From: UBA5239 sp031548025
GTDB lineage: Bacteria > Verrucomicrobiota > Lentisphaeria > Victivallales > Victivallaceae
Assembly: GCA_031548025.1 (NCBI GenBank)
Contig: JAVBRM010000005.1
Span: 1-64,000 of the forward strand
Reading direction: 5' to 3'
Length of the DNA: 64,000 nucleotides
The translations under genes were made by a program, and so were the position numbers. The notes beneath the pieces are model-generated. The model saw only the letters and a program-made list of their open reading frames with translations, searched no databases and was not told the DNA's origin. Numbering within the stretch: the stretch's first letter is position 1; each line of letters opens with the position of its first letter. Shown here in pieces: positions 28,649 to 37,876 of this stretch.

Positions 28649-29512
28649 ATGGAAATAGCACACTGGCCCGGCGATCGGGAATTCGCCTACCGTCTGAACC
28701 TGGAAGGGGAATGCTTCATCCCATCATTTCTGCATGTATTCAGACGCCCCAAATCAACACCTATCGCGCGGACAGTAAGCCTTCACGGCAACTTCGTTCT
28801 CTGGATCTGCCTCAAGGAACGCGGCGCGTTGCTGGTTGAACGTGCCACTTACATCCTCACAGAAGACGAAGGAATACTGACCTTTCCCGGGCAGTCTCAT
28901 ATGCGCCTGGGTCCTCCCGACACCCATCCGGATTGGCTCCTGATCCGCTTCAATGGTTCCAACCCCGAACGACTCGCACACCTGAAAAACCTGGTGTTCA
29001 AGCTCAATGCCGATGATCGGGAACTGCTCGCTTCTTTCATGAAGTCCTACTTGGTCGCGCGGGAAAACCCGGAACCGTTGAATATCCGCAAAACCCTGAT
29101 GACCTTTGCCATGCTTCTGAACGAATTGCCGCGAACCGCCATTGTACCGCCCACGACGGCCGATACCGGCATCCACGAAAGCGTCCGGAGTGTCTGCCAG
29201 AAGCTGACTTCCGGCAACTGGAACGATCTGACGACCTTTGCCGAGCAAGCCCGCCGGACGGGAATTTCGCCGGGCCATCTCCGCACTCTGGTCAAACAAG
29301 CCACCGGCCGCACCCCTACCCACATCAAACAATACAGCCGGATGCTGACCGCCTCGCATCTGCTGACTCACTCGGCAATGAATGTTTCGGAGATCGCCGA
29401 ACACATGGGTTTTCAGAGCGTCTATGCCTTTTCCCGTTTTTTCAAACAGGCCACCGGCCTCTCTCCCCGCGCCTTTCGGCAAAGCAAAGAAGACAAACTG
29501 TCAATCCTGTAA
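28649..29512 (+). CDS. AraC-family transcription regulator
   Basis: 287 aa. The N-terminal cupin-like sensor domain (~20-120; GALLVERATYILTEDEGILTFPGQSHMRLGP) binds a presumed sugar. The C-terminal ~100 residues carry two helix-turn-helix units, FAEQARRTGISPGHLRTLVKQATGRTP and MNVSEIAEHMGFQSVYAFSRFFKQATGLSPRAFR, the second a textbook AraC signature. It is divergent from the operon starting at 28537, with a 111-bp intergenic region, and probably activates it. Confidence 0.9.
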   Translation: MEIAHWPGDREFAYRLNLEGECFIPSFLHVFRRPKSTPIARTVSLHGNFVLWICLKERGALLVERATYILTEDEGILTFPGQSHMRLGPPDTHPDWLLIRFNGSNPERLAHLKNLVFKLNADDRELLASFMKSYLVARENPEPLNIRKTLMTFAMLLNELPRTAIVPPTTADTGIHESVRSVCQKLTSGNWNDLTTFAEQARRTGISPGHLRTLVKQATGRTPTHIKQYSRMLTASHLLTHSAMNVSEIAEHMGFQSVYAFSRFFKQATGLSPRAFRQSKEDKLSIL

Positions 29513-29564
29513 AGCCCAAACTGCCTTAAAACCTTAGATTTATAGATTCCTAGCTTTAAAATTT

Positions 29565-29602
29565 CTACTGTCGGTTGCACTTGCCGTTGCAACCGACAGT
29601 AG
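29565..29602. terminator. 15-bp perfect hairpin between convergent genes
   Basis: Arms 29565-29579 and 29588-29602 (core TGTCGGTTGCA), 8-nt loop. It lies between two convergent AraC genes and could end transcription from both sides, but neither strand has a run of T after the stem, so a structural or Rho-linked role is possible instead. Confidence 0.5.
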
Positions 29603-29649
29603 CATAAATAGTAATATAACATGATTTCCAACAAATTCAAGCAAATAAA

Positions 29650-30444
29650 TCAGACCGGCTTGAAATGAGAGGGCGGGTATCCGCGCAATCGAGTATAGAA
29701 ACGCGACAGGGCGTAAATATCCGGGAAACCAGTCGTTTCGGCAATTCGCCCGATGGAAAAATCCGAATATTTCAAGTAATTTTCGATCAATTCCAAACAA
29801 GTCTGATCGATGAATTTTTTCACCGAGGTATCACCGTCTTTCACCGCTTGCGAAAACAGGTATTTCAGCCGGGAAACACTGATATTCAGTTCGGCCGCCG
29901 CGAATTCGACGTTGACTATCTTTCCTCTGGACAGGACCATTTCGCGCAACTGCGCCACGATCTCCGGGAGCTCATTGTTTCGCAGAGTTTCCCGGTGGGC
30001 GTAATGAAGAACATCCAGCAGCAAATACTCCAAGGTTTCCTTTTTCCGGTTGGCAATCAAGCTTCCCTGAGTTTCGCCGTCGACCAGCTTCAACAGGTTT
30101 TCGCTGAGCCAATGTATAAAATAATTGTCGGGACGCAGAACCAGCGCCCGACCTCCGATCATCGTATCGTCGTCCTCCACCGCGAATTTGAAAGAATACG
30201 ATTCGGACGGGGGCGCTTCCTTGAGAAAAGTATGCGGCGACTGCGGCGGCAACAGCCAGAAGCAGCCCGGCATCAGTTGAAATGACTCATTTCCGTCATG
30301 AACCATGATCCGCCCGCTGATGACAATTTCGAGCTGCCAGTACGGATGATCATGAAGATCAAACTTACGGGAAATTTCGTCGATATCGTGACACCAATGC
30401 AGCAGTTGAAGCCGGACAAAATTCATGTTTTCTCCAAAATGCAA
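29650..30444 (-). CDS. AraC-family transcription regulator
   Basis: 264 aa. Cupin sensor at ~10-95 (HDHPYWQLEIVISGRIMVHDG, PGCFWLLPPQSPHTF with HDH/H residues at metal- or ligand-type positions). DNA-binding domain ~160-264: FAAAELNISVSRLKYLFSQAV and FSIGRIAETTGFPDIYALSRFYTRLRGYPPSHFK. It faces the pseudopilin at 30536 with a 91-bp intergenic region and probably controls that operon. It is more divergent in the first HTH than the AraC gene at 28649, so the two are not a recent duplication. Confidence 0.88.
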   Translation of the reverse strand: MHFGENMNFVRLQLLHWCHDIDEISRKFDLHDHPYWQLEIVISGRIMVHDGNESFQLMPGCFWLLPPQSPHTFLKEAPPSESYSFKFAVEDDDTMIGGRALVLRPDNYFIHWLSENLLKLVDGETQGSLIANRKKETLEYLLLDVLHYAHRETLRNNELPEIVAQLREMVLSRGKIVNVEFAAAELNISVSRLKYLFSQAVKDGDTSVKKFIDQTCLELIENYLKYSDFSIGRIAETTGFPDIYALSRFYTRLRGYPPSHFKPV

Positions 30445-30465
30445 AATTTTTTATCTATAATGCTA

Positions 30466-30494
30466 TTTACTTTATATTCAAAACATGTTATAAT
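30466..30494 (+). promoter_or_regulatory. Probable promoter of the CapA/DUF4838 operon
   Basis: TATAAT at 30489-30494 with TTTACT at 30466-30471, spacer 17 bp. The weak -35 fits a promoter that needs an activator such as the adjacent AraC protein. Confidence 0.5.
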
Positions 30495-30535
30495 CAAGTA
30501 AATGAATTTTAAAATATGCAAAATCGGAGATACAA

Positions 30536-31231
30536 ATGAAGTCGAAAAATTTCACACTCATCGAGCTCCTGGTCGTGATCGCGATTATCGGCATCCTCGC
30601 CGCCCTGCTGCTTCCGGCTCTGACCCAAGCCCGCAACAAGGGACGCAATGCTTATTGCATCAATCAACTGAAACAACTCGGCATAGTGATGGCCCTTTAC
30701 CAGGGTAATTACAATGATTACTTCATCCCGAACCGTGATAACGGCATCGGCATATGGTCTTCGTGGCTTCGTAATAACAAGTATATTCCGGGGCCGGGGC
30801 CATTGACTTGCCCATCCAACACTTCGCCCGCGCCATCGGACGATGTTGACGGCAAATCCCACTACGGCTACAGTTACTTCCATATCGGAGGTTCGGTCCT
30901 GGGCAGAGGTTATGCGGCGGACAGCAGCGCTATTCCGGCCAGGATTTCCGAATTGACTCACCCAAGCCGTACCGTGGTAATGGCGGATAGTTATGTCCCC
31001 GAGAATGGTCAAAGCTCCGCTTATCTGGTCGATGCCCATGATGAGACGTCTACTTCTTATTCCAAGGTCTGGCCTTGGCATAACGCGGCGGCTAATGTCC
31101 TGTGGGCCGGCGGTCAGGTACGCGATGTCAAGGGACGCCATTATTCTGAACTCTATGTAAATTGGGTAACCTTGGGGCGAAAAAACAATGCCGGAAGCAG
31201 ATGGAAACGAATTGCCGATTCGGAACGTTGA
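30536..31231 (+). CDS. Pseudopilin (type II secretion-like N terminus)
   Basis: 231 aa. MKSKNFTLIELLVVIAIIGIL has Glu+5 and Asn at -1. Later features are CINQLKQLGIVMALYQGNYNDYF, CPSN, and WHNAAANVLWAGGQVRD, where the usual DGH is replaced by AGGQ. CGGAGA upstream is the ribosome-binding site. First gene of an operon running to 35960. Confidence 0.85.
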   Translation: MKSKNFTLIELLVVIAIIGILAALLLPALTQARNKGRNAYCINQLKQLGIVMALYQGNYNDYFIPNRDNGIGIWSSWLRNNKYIPGPGPLTCPSNTSPAPSDDVDGKSHYGYSYFHIGGSVLGRGYAADSSAIPARISELTHPSRTVVMADSYVPENGQSSAYLVDAHDETSTSYSKVWPWHNAAANVLWAGGQVRDVKGRHYSELYVNWVTLGRKNNAGSRWKRIADSER

Positions 31232-31240
31232 GGAGAAAAT

Positions 31241-32473
31241 ATGTTCAACAAACAATTACGCCCACCCTTGGCCGGAAAAACCGGTACCGCCGTCTTCATC
31301 GGGGATTACTGTCCGCGCAACGAAGGTCAGGAGCTGATTCACGCCGGGCAGACCGAATCCATCATCGAAGCGGTAAAACCGTTTATTACCGCCGGCGATT
31401 TGAAAATAATTCAATGGGAAACCCCATTGACCTCATCCGGCCAACCCATTTGCAAAAGCGGTCCTAACCTGATCTGTTCTCCGGAATCCGCCGACATTGT
31501 GGATATTCTGGAAATCGACCTCGCATTGCTGGCCAATAATCACATCGGCGACCAGGGCGGCGAGGCGGTCATGGAAACCATCCGGCACCTCCGGGCGGCG
31601 GGTTCCCAAGTCGTCGGCGCCGGATGCAACCTTAAAGAGGCGGCAAAACCGGTTTTTCTGGAATGCAACGGCATCCGGATCGCGGTATTGAACCGTTGCG
31701 AGCACGAATTCGGCATCGCCGGCAGGGACACCATCGGAAGCGCTCCGCTTTCGATTCTGAAAGATTTGAAAGCCATCCGGGAAAACTTGAACCAGGCGGA
31801 TCAGGTGTGGATCACAATTCATGGCGGGCATGAAGTCAACCCGTTTCCCTCGCCGCAGATGCAGGAAACCTACCGCGCCTTTGCCGAAGCCGGAGCGGCG
31901 TTGGTTTTCAATTGCCACACCCACTGTCCCGAGGGCATCGAGATATGGAACGGAACTCCGATCATCTATTCACCGGGCAATTTCTACTTTCCCCGAATCT
32001 CTCAGGAAATGAATACCTGGCGCCTCGGCTACCTGCCCAGATTGTCCTTCGACAAACAGGGGATTTACGACTTGGAAATCATGCCGTATACTTTTGACAA
32101 TTATAAAATGTATTCACTGGATGAGGAAAAACGGAAGGAATTTTTCGAATACTTCAATGAGCTCTGCGCCGCCCTGGCGGATCCGGAATTGATTCAGCGT
32201 TATTTCGACTGCTGGTCGGTTATACGCCATGAACAATATTTGAAGGTTCTCGCCGGCTATCCGGAATTCCCGAAACCGTTTCAGGCGCTTTCGTTCGATG
32301 ACCGGAAGAAATGGCTGCCGCTGCGGAATATCTTTACCTGCGAAGCTCATGCCGAACTTTTTGAAAATTTCCTCCGTCTGATTGAAGATCAAAAACAGCA
32401 ACCGTCCGAAGCCGATCTCGACTATCTGACAAAACTGCAAAAACCATCATGTTTAAGGAACAACCATTCATGA
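31241..32473 (+). CDS. CapA-family (PGA_cap) phosphoesterase-fold protein
   Basis: 410 aa. The PGA_cap fold is seen in AVFIGDYCPRN (strand 1), QWETPLTSSG, ALLANNHIGDQGGEA, WITIHGGHEVNPFPS, FNCHTHCPEGIEIW and YSPGNFYFPR, carrying the usual Asp, Asn-His and His residues of a calcineurin-like metal site. Family members work in poly-gamma-glutamate capsule export, but many are uncharacterised hydrolases. There is no signal peptide or membrane anchor, unlike Bacillus CapA, so a cytosolic hydrolase is as likely. The stop overlaps the next start (ATGA). Confidence 0.8.
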   Translation: MFNKQLRPPLAGKTGTAVFIGDYCPRNEGQELIHAGQTESIIEAVKPFITAGDLKIIQWETPLTSSGQPICKSGPNLICSPESADIVDILEIDLALLANNHIGDQGGEAVMETIRHLRAAGSQVVGAGCNLKEAAKPVFLECNGIRIAVLNRCEHEFGIAGRDTIGSAPLSILKDLKAIRENLNQADQVWITIHGGHEVNPFPSPQMQETYRAFAEAGAALVFNCHTHCPEGIEIWNGTPIIYSPGNFYFPRISQEMNTWRLGYLPRLSFDKQGIYDLEIMPYTFDNYKMYSLDEEKRKEFFEYFNELCAALADPELIQRYFDCWSVIRHEQYLKVLAGYPEFPKPFQALSFDDRKKWLPLRNIFTCEAHAELFENFLRLIEDQKQQPSEADLDYLTKLQKPSCLRNNHS

Positions 32474-34797
32474 AAACAATAATCTTTCTTCTCTTGTCCG
32501 GCCTGATCCTGGCCGGGTTCGGAGCTGATAAACAGCGATACCGGTTCTTTGAAAACGGCAAGCCGCTTTGCCGGATAGTCATACCGGTTTCGGTCAATGA
32601 ATATGAGCGCGAAAGCGCCAAGCTTATCAGGAATATCTTTGCTCAAATGGGCGGCGGCGAAATCACCATCACCGATAAACCCGGACAGGATAACCTGCTG
32701 GAAATTCACCTCGGCCAAACCACCGCCGGACAGGCCGCCGCCAAGCGAGCCAATCTGGCCGCTCATAAATTGGACAGCTTCCTGATTGAGCCGGAATCGC
32801 CACAATGCCTGGTTATCGTCGGCAACCGCGATGTATCGACTTTCTATGGAGCGGCGGAACTGCTGGAACGCTATGCCGGGGTCCTGTGGGTCTGGCCACA
32901 CGAAAACGGCACGGTGATTCCTCAACAAGCAACTTTCAAGGCAGAAGTTGCCCGGCAACTGGCGGAACCGGCTTTTGACGAGCGCAGAATTTCCGGTGTA
33001 AACCCCGGCTGGGGCAAATACAACAAAATGAACCAGGAAACCCGCGAGCGCCACGAACAAATTTATCTTTTCAGCCACAACATCAACCGGGTCATGCCGC
33101 CGGCGCTGTTCGATACCCATCCCGAATATTTCAATATGCTCCGGGACAAGCGCCGCCGTCCGGTCAAAAACCAGCGCCAAGCCTGTACCTCCAATCCTGA
33201 AGTCATTCAACTGTTCATTGACGCCGCCAAGCGCCAGTTCAAACAATATCCCTGGATCAAATCATTCAGCGTTTCGCAAAACGACGGCGGAAACCTCTGT
33301 GAATGCATAAAGTGCCGCGCTCTCGACGTGCCGGGAGTGGAAGGCCAAACCGACCGGTACTTCACCTTTGCCAACGCGGTGGCCGACGGCATCAAGGATG
33401 AATATCCGGACAAGCTCATCGCCTCCCTGGCCTACGGAGAAGAAACCCGGAGACCGCCGGCCAAAATCAAGCTGCGTCCCAACGTCATCCCATTCCTGGT
33501 CATACCTTCGTTGCAGGACCCACGCCGGGATGTCGAAGCCTGGAGCAAACACGCAAAGCAGATCGGGGTTTATTTCCATCTGCATACTAAGTCCATTCCC
33601 AAGTTTTATCCGCAGAAAATGGCTGAATACATGAATTTCCTGAAATCCCACAAAACCGAGGCCGTGTATTCGGAAATTTACCCGGAAAGTGAAAAATTCC
33701 GCGCGTCCCACGAAATCGACGCTCCCCGCATCTGGTTGCTGGGCAAGATATGGTGGGATCCTCAGGTCAATACTTCAGAACTTCTGGATTCGTTCTGCGC
33801 CAAATTCTACGGCCCGGCCGCCGTCCCCATGCGCCTCTACCTGGCGCAATGCGAACAGGCCTGGAACCGGACCGCCGATCCTTTCGATTTCCGCCGGAAT
33901 TATGATTCCTATGAGTTCGATATTTACACACCCGCCGATATCAAGATCATGAGCAAGGCCTTTCGGGATGCCTTGGACCTGGCAAAAAAAGATCCAGTAG
34001 TAAGCAAGCGCCTGGCAATGCAGAAAAAAGCCCTCTATCCGATACTCGCCGCGCTGCAGTTCGAGGATTTCAAGCCGGACCGGGACCCTGATGACACCAT
34101 GGAAGATCTCAACCGGCGGGCACGCGCCGCGGCAAGATTCAATCCTGAGGCGCCACTGTGGTCCATTCCCAATGCCACCTGTGCCGCCATCGATACCGCT
34201 CTGGATGCAATCTCACGGCAGCTCGGAGCCAAAGCCTTGCCATTCTGGCAGGAAGCACAAGAGCAGTATCCCCTGCTGGCGACCTTTATCGAACCCCAAA
34301 TCGCCACCTGTTCCGGCAAGCTGAAAAACCTGACCAAAAATCCGAGTTTCACGACAAAGAGCGACGGGGGAATCAGAGCCTGGTCTATTTGGTTCCGCCC
34401 CAATACCGACGGGGAAATAGATGCGGACCCGCAGGTCAATTGCTATGGAAAGTCGAGCGTCAAACTGGAACACTGCATTGCCGCATCCATCGGTCAGTCC
34501 CTGAAAGTCCAGCCGGGCTCGCGTTACCGGATCAGCTGCCAGGTCCAAACCACCTCATTGCCGGCTACCATGAGCATCCACTTCAAAACCGACCAAGGCA
34601 AATGGCTGGGCAAACCCGACGCCACCAACCTGAACGCCGCCAACAAACCAGGATGGCAAAAGCTCTCAGCCACCATTACCGTTCCCAATAATGCCGCCAC
34701 TCTCACCATCAATCTCGGGGTCCAGAAACAAGGCCCGAAGGATGCCACACATTTCAGTGATTTGAAAATTGAACCTTTATATATACAGGGAAATTGA
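32470..34797 (+). CDS. Exported DUF4838 protein
   Basis: 775 aa from ATG 32470, which overlaps the CapA stop, has AAGGA at a normal distance and opens the signal peptide MKTIIFLLLSGLILAGFGA. The N-terminal GH20-like alpha/beta region (~25-140: YGAAELLERYAGVLWVWP) is followed by DUF4838 (~150-430: NDGGNLCECIKCRALD, PFLVIPSLQDP, AVYSEIYPES, DAPRIWLLGKIWWDP). The tail (~620-775) is a carbohydrate-binding-like beta sandwich (SLKVQPGSRYRISCQVQT). Second DUF4838 protein in the window, but without the CBM9-type tail of the first. Substrate unknown. Confidence 0.85.
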   Translation: MKTIIFLLLSGLILAGFGADKQRYRFFENGKPLCRIVIPVSVNEYERESAKLIRNIFAQMGGGEITITDKPGQDNLLEIHLGQTTAGQAAAKRANLAAHKLDSFLIEPESPQCLVIVGNRDVSTFYGAAELLERYAGVLWVWPHENGTVIPQQATFKAEVARQLAEPAFDERRISGVNPGWGKYNKMNQETRERHEQIYLFSHNINRVMPPALFDTHPEYFNMLRDKRRRPVKNQRQACTSNPEVIQLFIDAAKRQFKQYPWIKSFSVSQNDGGNLCECIKCRALDVPGVEGQTDRYFTFANAVADGIKDEYPDKLIASLAYGEETRRPPAKIKLRPNVIPFLVIPSLQDPRRDVEAWSKHAKQIGVYFHLHTKSIPKFYPQKMAEYMNFLKSHKTEAVYSEIYPESEKFRASHEIDAPRIWLLGKIWWDPQVNTSELLDSFCAKFYGPAAVPMRLYLAQCEQAWNRTADPFDFRRNYDSYEFDIYTPADIKIMSKAFRDALDLAKKDPVVSKRLAMQKKALYPILAALQFEDFKPDRDPDDTMEDLNRRARAAARFNPEAPLWSIPNATCAAIDTALDAISRQLGAKALPFWQEAQEQYPLLATFIEPQIATCSGKLKNLTKNPSFTTKSDGGIRAWSIWFRPNTDGEIDADPQVNCYGKSSVKLEHCIAASIGQSLKVQPGSRYRISCQVQTTSLPATMSIHFKTDQGKWLGKPDATNLNAANKPGWQKLSATITVPNNAATLTINLGVQKQGPKDATHFSDLKIEPLYIQGN

Positions 34798-34800
34798 ATT

Positions 34801-35280
34801 ATGATACGTTTATACCAGAAATCAGACTTGCCGGAAGTGATCCGGATTGCCAACCGGGCTTGGCGGGATATCCGCAAGCAAACCCGCGAAACCCTTGGCG
34901 ACAATATCGCCGACCTGATAAACCCCGATGGCGATGACACCAGCAAAGGAATTCAGGTTAAATCACAGGCGGAAAACCACCCGGAAAATATCTTCATCTG
35001 CGAAGAAAGCGGCAAAGTCGTCGGTTTCGTCACCTTTGTCCTGAACGCTTCCGGAATCGGCGAAATCCTGAATAACGCCGTCGATCCGGATTGTGGACTC
35101 AAGGGGCTTGGACAACAGATGTACCAGGCGGTACTGGAACATTTTCGCATTAACGGAATGAAAGCCGTCAAAGTAACCACCGGCCTCGATGACGCCCACG
35201 CTCCCGCCCGCCGCGCCTACGAACGGGCCGGTTTCGACCGTTCCCTGAGCTTCATCTCATACTACCGGGAACTGAAATGA
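34801..35280 (+). CDS. GNAT-family N-acetyltransferase
   Basis: 159 aa. The acetyl-CoA pyrophosphate loop is DCGLKGLGQQMYQAVLEHF (motif A), preceded by KVVGFVTFVL and followed by HAPARRAYERAGF, the usual motif B. The substrate is unknown. It starts three bases after the DUF4838 stop and overlaps the next gene by four bases, so it belongs to this operon, perhaps acetylating an amino sugar or gamma-glutamyl product. Confidence 0.82.
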   Translation: MIRLYQKSDLPEVIRIANRAWRDIRKQTRETLGDNIADLINPDGDDTSKGIQVKSQAENHPENIFICEESGKVVGFVTFVLNASGIGEILNNAVDPDCGLKGLGQQMYQAVLEHFRINGMKAVKVTTGLDDAHAPARRAYERAGFDRSLSFISYYRELK

Positions 35281-35960
35281 AACCACGCCTCGGCATCAAT
35301 ATGGTTTACCAATCCTTGAAAGAGGGCGGCAAGCATTTTTACATGCTGATCGACGAATATGTCGACTGGGTTTACCGGGCCGGAGCCACTCCGGTACTGA
35401 TCCCCACATTGCCCGACGAAGCGGCCATAGCCGAATATCTGGATATGGTCGATGGCATGCTGTTCATCGGCGGGCATGACTACCCCCCTTCCATGTACGG
35501 AGCCGATCCGCACCCGGAAACCAGCCTGGCCCGCGAGCGCGCCGGATTCGACCTGGCCTTGATGCGGGAAGCCCTCTCGCGTCCCATTCCGGTCATGGGT
35601 ATCTGCGCCGGTTGCCAACTGCTGGCCATCGCCTGCGGCGGCAAGCTGATTCAGCACATCGAAGGGCACCGCAAAGGCATTCATGATGCAATTATCGAAA
35701 AAGAAGGCCATTTCAGCAACATCCTGGGAATGAAACCGGGAGAGTCGTTGCAGGTAAATACCTATCATCACCAGGCGGTGGACCCGGCCGCTCCCGGCAA
35801 TGAATTGGAAATCACCGCCCGCAACACCGAAGGCGGCGTGGAAGTCATCTAGCGCCCCGGCCTCCCGATGGTCATGGGCATGCAATTCCACGTGGAACGC
35901 ATGCCGGAGCTCGCTCCGCGCTTCTTCGAGTCACTGATCAGGTTGAAGAAATTTCAATAA
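35277..35960 (+). pseudogene. Class I amidotransferase (PuuD-like, peptidase C26), interrupted by an in-frame TAG
   Basis: The open frame runs 191 codons and stops at TAG 35850-35852. Beyond it the same frame continues without a break for 35 codons to TAA 35958-35960. The first part holds the nucleophile elbow MGICAGCQ (Cys110); the part after the stop holds GMQFHVE with the His205/Glu207 pair. Both halves are needed for activity, so a TAG in place of codon 192 would destroy the triad. Glu is common here in relatives (V-E-x-I-E before the final strand), so one GAG to TAG change explains it. TAG ends intact genes elsewhere in the window (10390, 46918, 49245), so general recoding is unlikely. 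A sequencing error is possible. The intact protein would hydrolyse gamma-glutamyl amides. Confidence 0.8.
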
Positions 35961-35996
35961 ACATTCGGCGAAGCCGGAAGTAAAACCGCGTAGCGC

Positions 35997-36026
35997 ATTC
36001 ATTCACCAATTCACCAATTCAATTAA
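35997..36026. repeat. Period-8 tandem repeat (ATTCACCA)
   Basis: About three copies of ATTCACCA/ATTCAATT followed by TTAAG, matching the repeat at 10838-10860. It overlaps the very end of the srkA-like gene on the other strand. Confidence 0.6.
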
Positions 36027-36978
36027 GTATAACCTGGAGTTGGCGGCGGAGGTCGCCGATTTCCCGCCGCCAGAATTGTTCCGTGCCCCAGTCCGGGAAA
36101 TTGTTGCGAAACTTGAAGTCATCAATCTGGGTACTGCACCAGGACAGGAAATAAACCATCCGCATGGCGCGCAGCGGTTCGATCAGTTCGATCGTACTGT
36201 AATCGAAATCCCGCAGCTCCGTATAGCCCTCCAGAATCAGGTCCAACTCGCGACGGCAGGAGGCCACGTGCTCAGGCAGCAGGAGCCAGATATCCTGGAC
36301 CGGCGGCCCGGTCATCATATCGTCGAAGTCAATAATCATCAGCCCCTCGTCGGGACGCTCCAGAATATTGGCACGATGGAGGTCGGCGTGAATCCGAATC
36401 AGCTCCAAATCGTCGAAACGTCCCTCGATACATTCGTAAAACTGCTCGGCAACACCATAAAAAGAATCCCGGCAACTGTCGGGAATGAATCCGCCGTCCA
36501 GCAGATGATCCAGATAAATCGCGGTGGAGGTTTCGGGGGTCAGGACAGTCCGGTGTTCGGCATGCCCGGCAGCTCCTGCCAAATGGATACGGGCGGTCAC
36601 CCTGCCGATCCGCCGCCAGTCCTCATCTTCGATAATCTCCATTTCGCGCCCGAACCTTTTCGGAAACACAGTATAAATAATGCCATCGGAGGTTTGCCGC
36701 AAGGTTTCGCCATTCGCCGACGGCAGCGGACTGATTACCGGGATTTCGGCCTCGGCACAATCCGCCACGAACCGGTGTTCGTCGGCGATAGCCGCCATAT
36801 CCCAACGGCCCGGCCGGTAGAATTTAGCGACCACACGTTCGCCGCCGCGAGTTTGCAGCTCATAGACGCGATTGATGTAGCTGGGCAACGGCGAAGCCAG
36901 CCCGCTCATCGGCGTCTGCAAATATTGTTCTACCGCATCAATCACATGATCCGGCGATAAATCTTCGAAATTATTCAT
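36019..36978 (-). CDS. srkA: SrkA/YihE-like stress-response serine/threonine kinase
   Basis: 319 aa. Aminoglycoside-phosphotransferase fold with the N-lobe Lys in RVVAKFYRPGRWD, the catalytic loop IHADLHRANIL (Asp and Asn) and the metal-binding Asp in MIIDFDD. The C-terminal MVYFLSWCSTQIDDFKFRNNFPDWGTEQFWRRE closely follows the SrkA pattern (SWcxxqwxdPxFpxxFPW). SrkA protects E. coli from envelope and oxidative stress. It is divergent from the PHP gene at 37061, so the two may share the regulatory region. Confidence 0.85.
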   Translation of the reverse strand: MNNFEDLSPDHVIDAVEQYLQTPMSGLASPLPSYINRVYELQTRGGERVVAKFYRPGRWDMAAIADEHRFVADCAEAEIPVISPLPSANGETLRQTSDGIIYTVFPKRFGREMEIIEDEDWRRIGRVTARIHLAGAAGHAEHRTVLTPETSTAIYLDHLLDGGFIPDSCRDSFYGVAEQFYECIEGRFDDLELIRIHADLHRANILERPDEGLMIIDFDDMMTGPPVQDIWLLLPEHVASCRRELDLILEGYTELRDFDYSTIELIEPLRAMRMVYFLSWCSTQIDDFKFRNNFPDWGTEQFWRREIGDLRRQLQVILN

Positions 36979-37060
36979 ATAACTTGGTAATAAAATTTGC
37001 TTTTTCGAAAATACCAGCTAAAATCTTAGAAATATGCGACAAAAAACAGGAAAAACGGCC

Positions 37061-37876
37061 ATGATTAAGCTGGAACACGATTTGCATGTCCATACCTTTC
37101 TCTCCGAATGCAGTATGTCGCCGACCCAGACTCCGGAAAATATTATCCGGCAAGCGAGGGAATTGGGGCTGCGGCAGATCGGTTTCGCCGACCATATCTG
37201 GGCCAATCATGAAATCCAGCCGCATTCATTTTACCAGTCCCAGGACGAACGCCAGATCAGCCGTCTCCGGGAACAGTTGAAAAAAATCGAAATCCCCGAC
37301 GATATCAAAGTACTGGTCGGCTGCGAGGCGGAAATGGCCGGACCGGGACGCTTCGGGATTACCCGCGAACTGGCGGAAAGCCTTGATTTCGTTTTGCTTG
37401 CCACCGATCATTTTTATTTTTCCGGCTTCGTCGACGAGCCGCCGGAGCGCACTCCGCGAGCTTTAGCCAAACACATGCTCACGATGTTCAAAGCCGGGGC
37501 CGCCAGTGGCCTGGCGACCAGCCTTGCCCACCCGATGATGCCTTTCGGCTATTTCGATCTTTACGAAGCCGCCATGGCGGAAATCAGCGATCAGGAACTG
37601 CTGGACGCCTTCGGCCTGGCCGCCGAACACAAAGTGGCGCTGGAAATCTCCGGCAATTTTCTCCCCGACCGCCGCCGGACTCATAATTTCGATATTCAAA
37701 TCCCTCTACGCATCATCGAACTGGCAAAACGGGCCGGATGCAAATTCACATTCGGCAGCGATGCCCACAACCTCGAAAAAATGCAGCGCATCAAAGACCT
37801 CGAGTTCTTCATCGTCACCCTGGAACTCACCACCCAAGACCTCCTCCCTGGCCTGGCCGCCGTCATCGAGAGTTGA
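37061..37876 (+). CDS. PHP-domain phosphatase (histidinol-phosphatase-like)
   Basis: 271 aa. DLHVHTFLSEC gives the HxH metal pair; later metal ligands are in FADHIWAN, VGCEAEM, LATDHFYFS, LAHPMMP and FGSDAHNLE. This is the complete PHP set, as in HisK-type histidinol phosphatases, though no his genes are near. ATG 37061 has AGGA at nine bases; the in-frame ATG at 37034 lacks one. The final codons (GAG AGT TGA) lie inside repeat element B, so the C terminus was set by that element. Confidence 0.78.
   Translation: MIKLEHDLHVHTFLSECSMSPTQTPENIIRQARELGLRQIGFADHIWANHEIQPHSFYQSQDERQISRLREQLKKIEIPDDIKVLVGCEAEMAGPGRFGITRELAESLDFVLLATDHFYFSGFVDEPPERTPRALAKHMLTMFKAGAASGLATSLAHPMMPFGYFDLYEAAMAEISDQELLDAFGLAAEHKVALEISGNFLPDRRRTHNFDIQIPLRIIELAKRAGCKFTFGSDAHNLEKMQRIKDLEFFIVTLELTTQDLLPGLAAVIES

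Noticed and set aside
35850..35852. Pyrrolysine or other recoding of TAG
   Set aside because: TAG ends intact genes at 10390, 46918 and 49245, and no pyl gene or downstream recoding structure is visible; a nonsense change is simpler.
36040..36960. 306-codon plus-strand frame opposite the srkA-like gene
   Set aside because: Shadow frame; the kinase motifs are on the minus strand.
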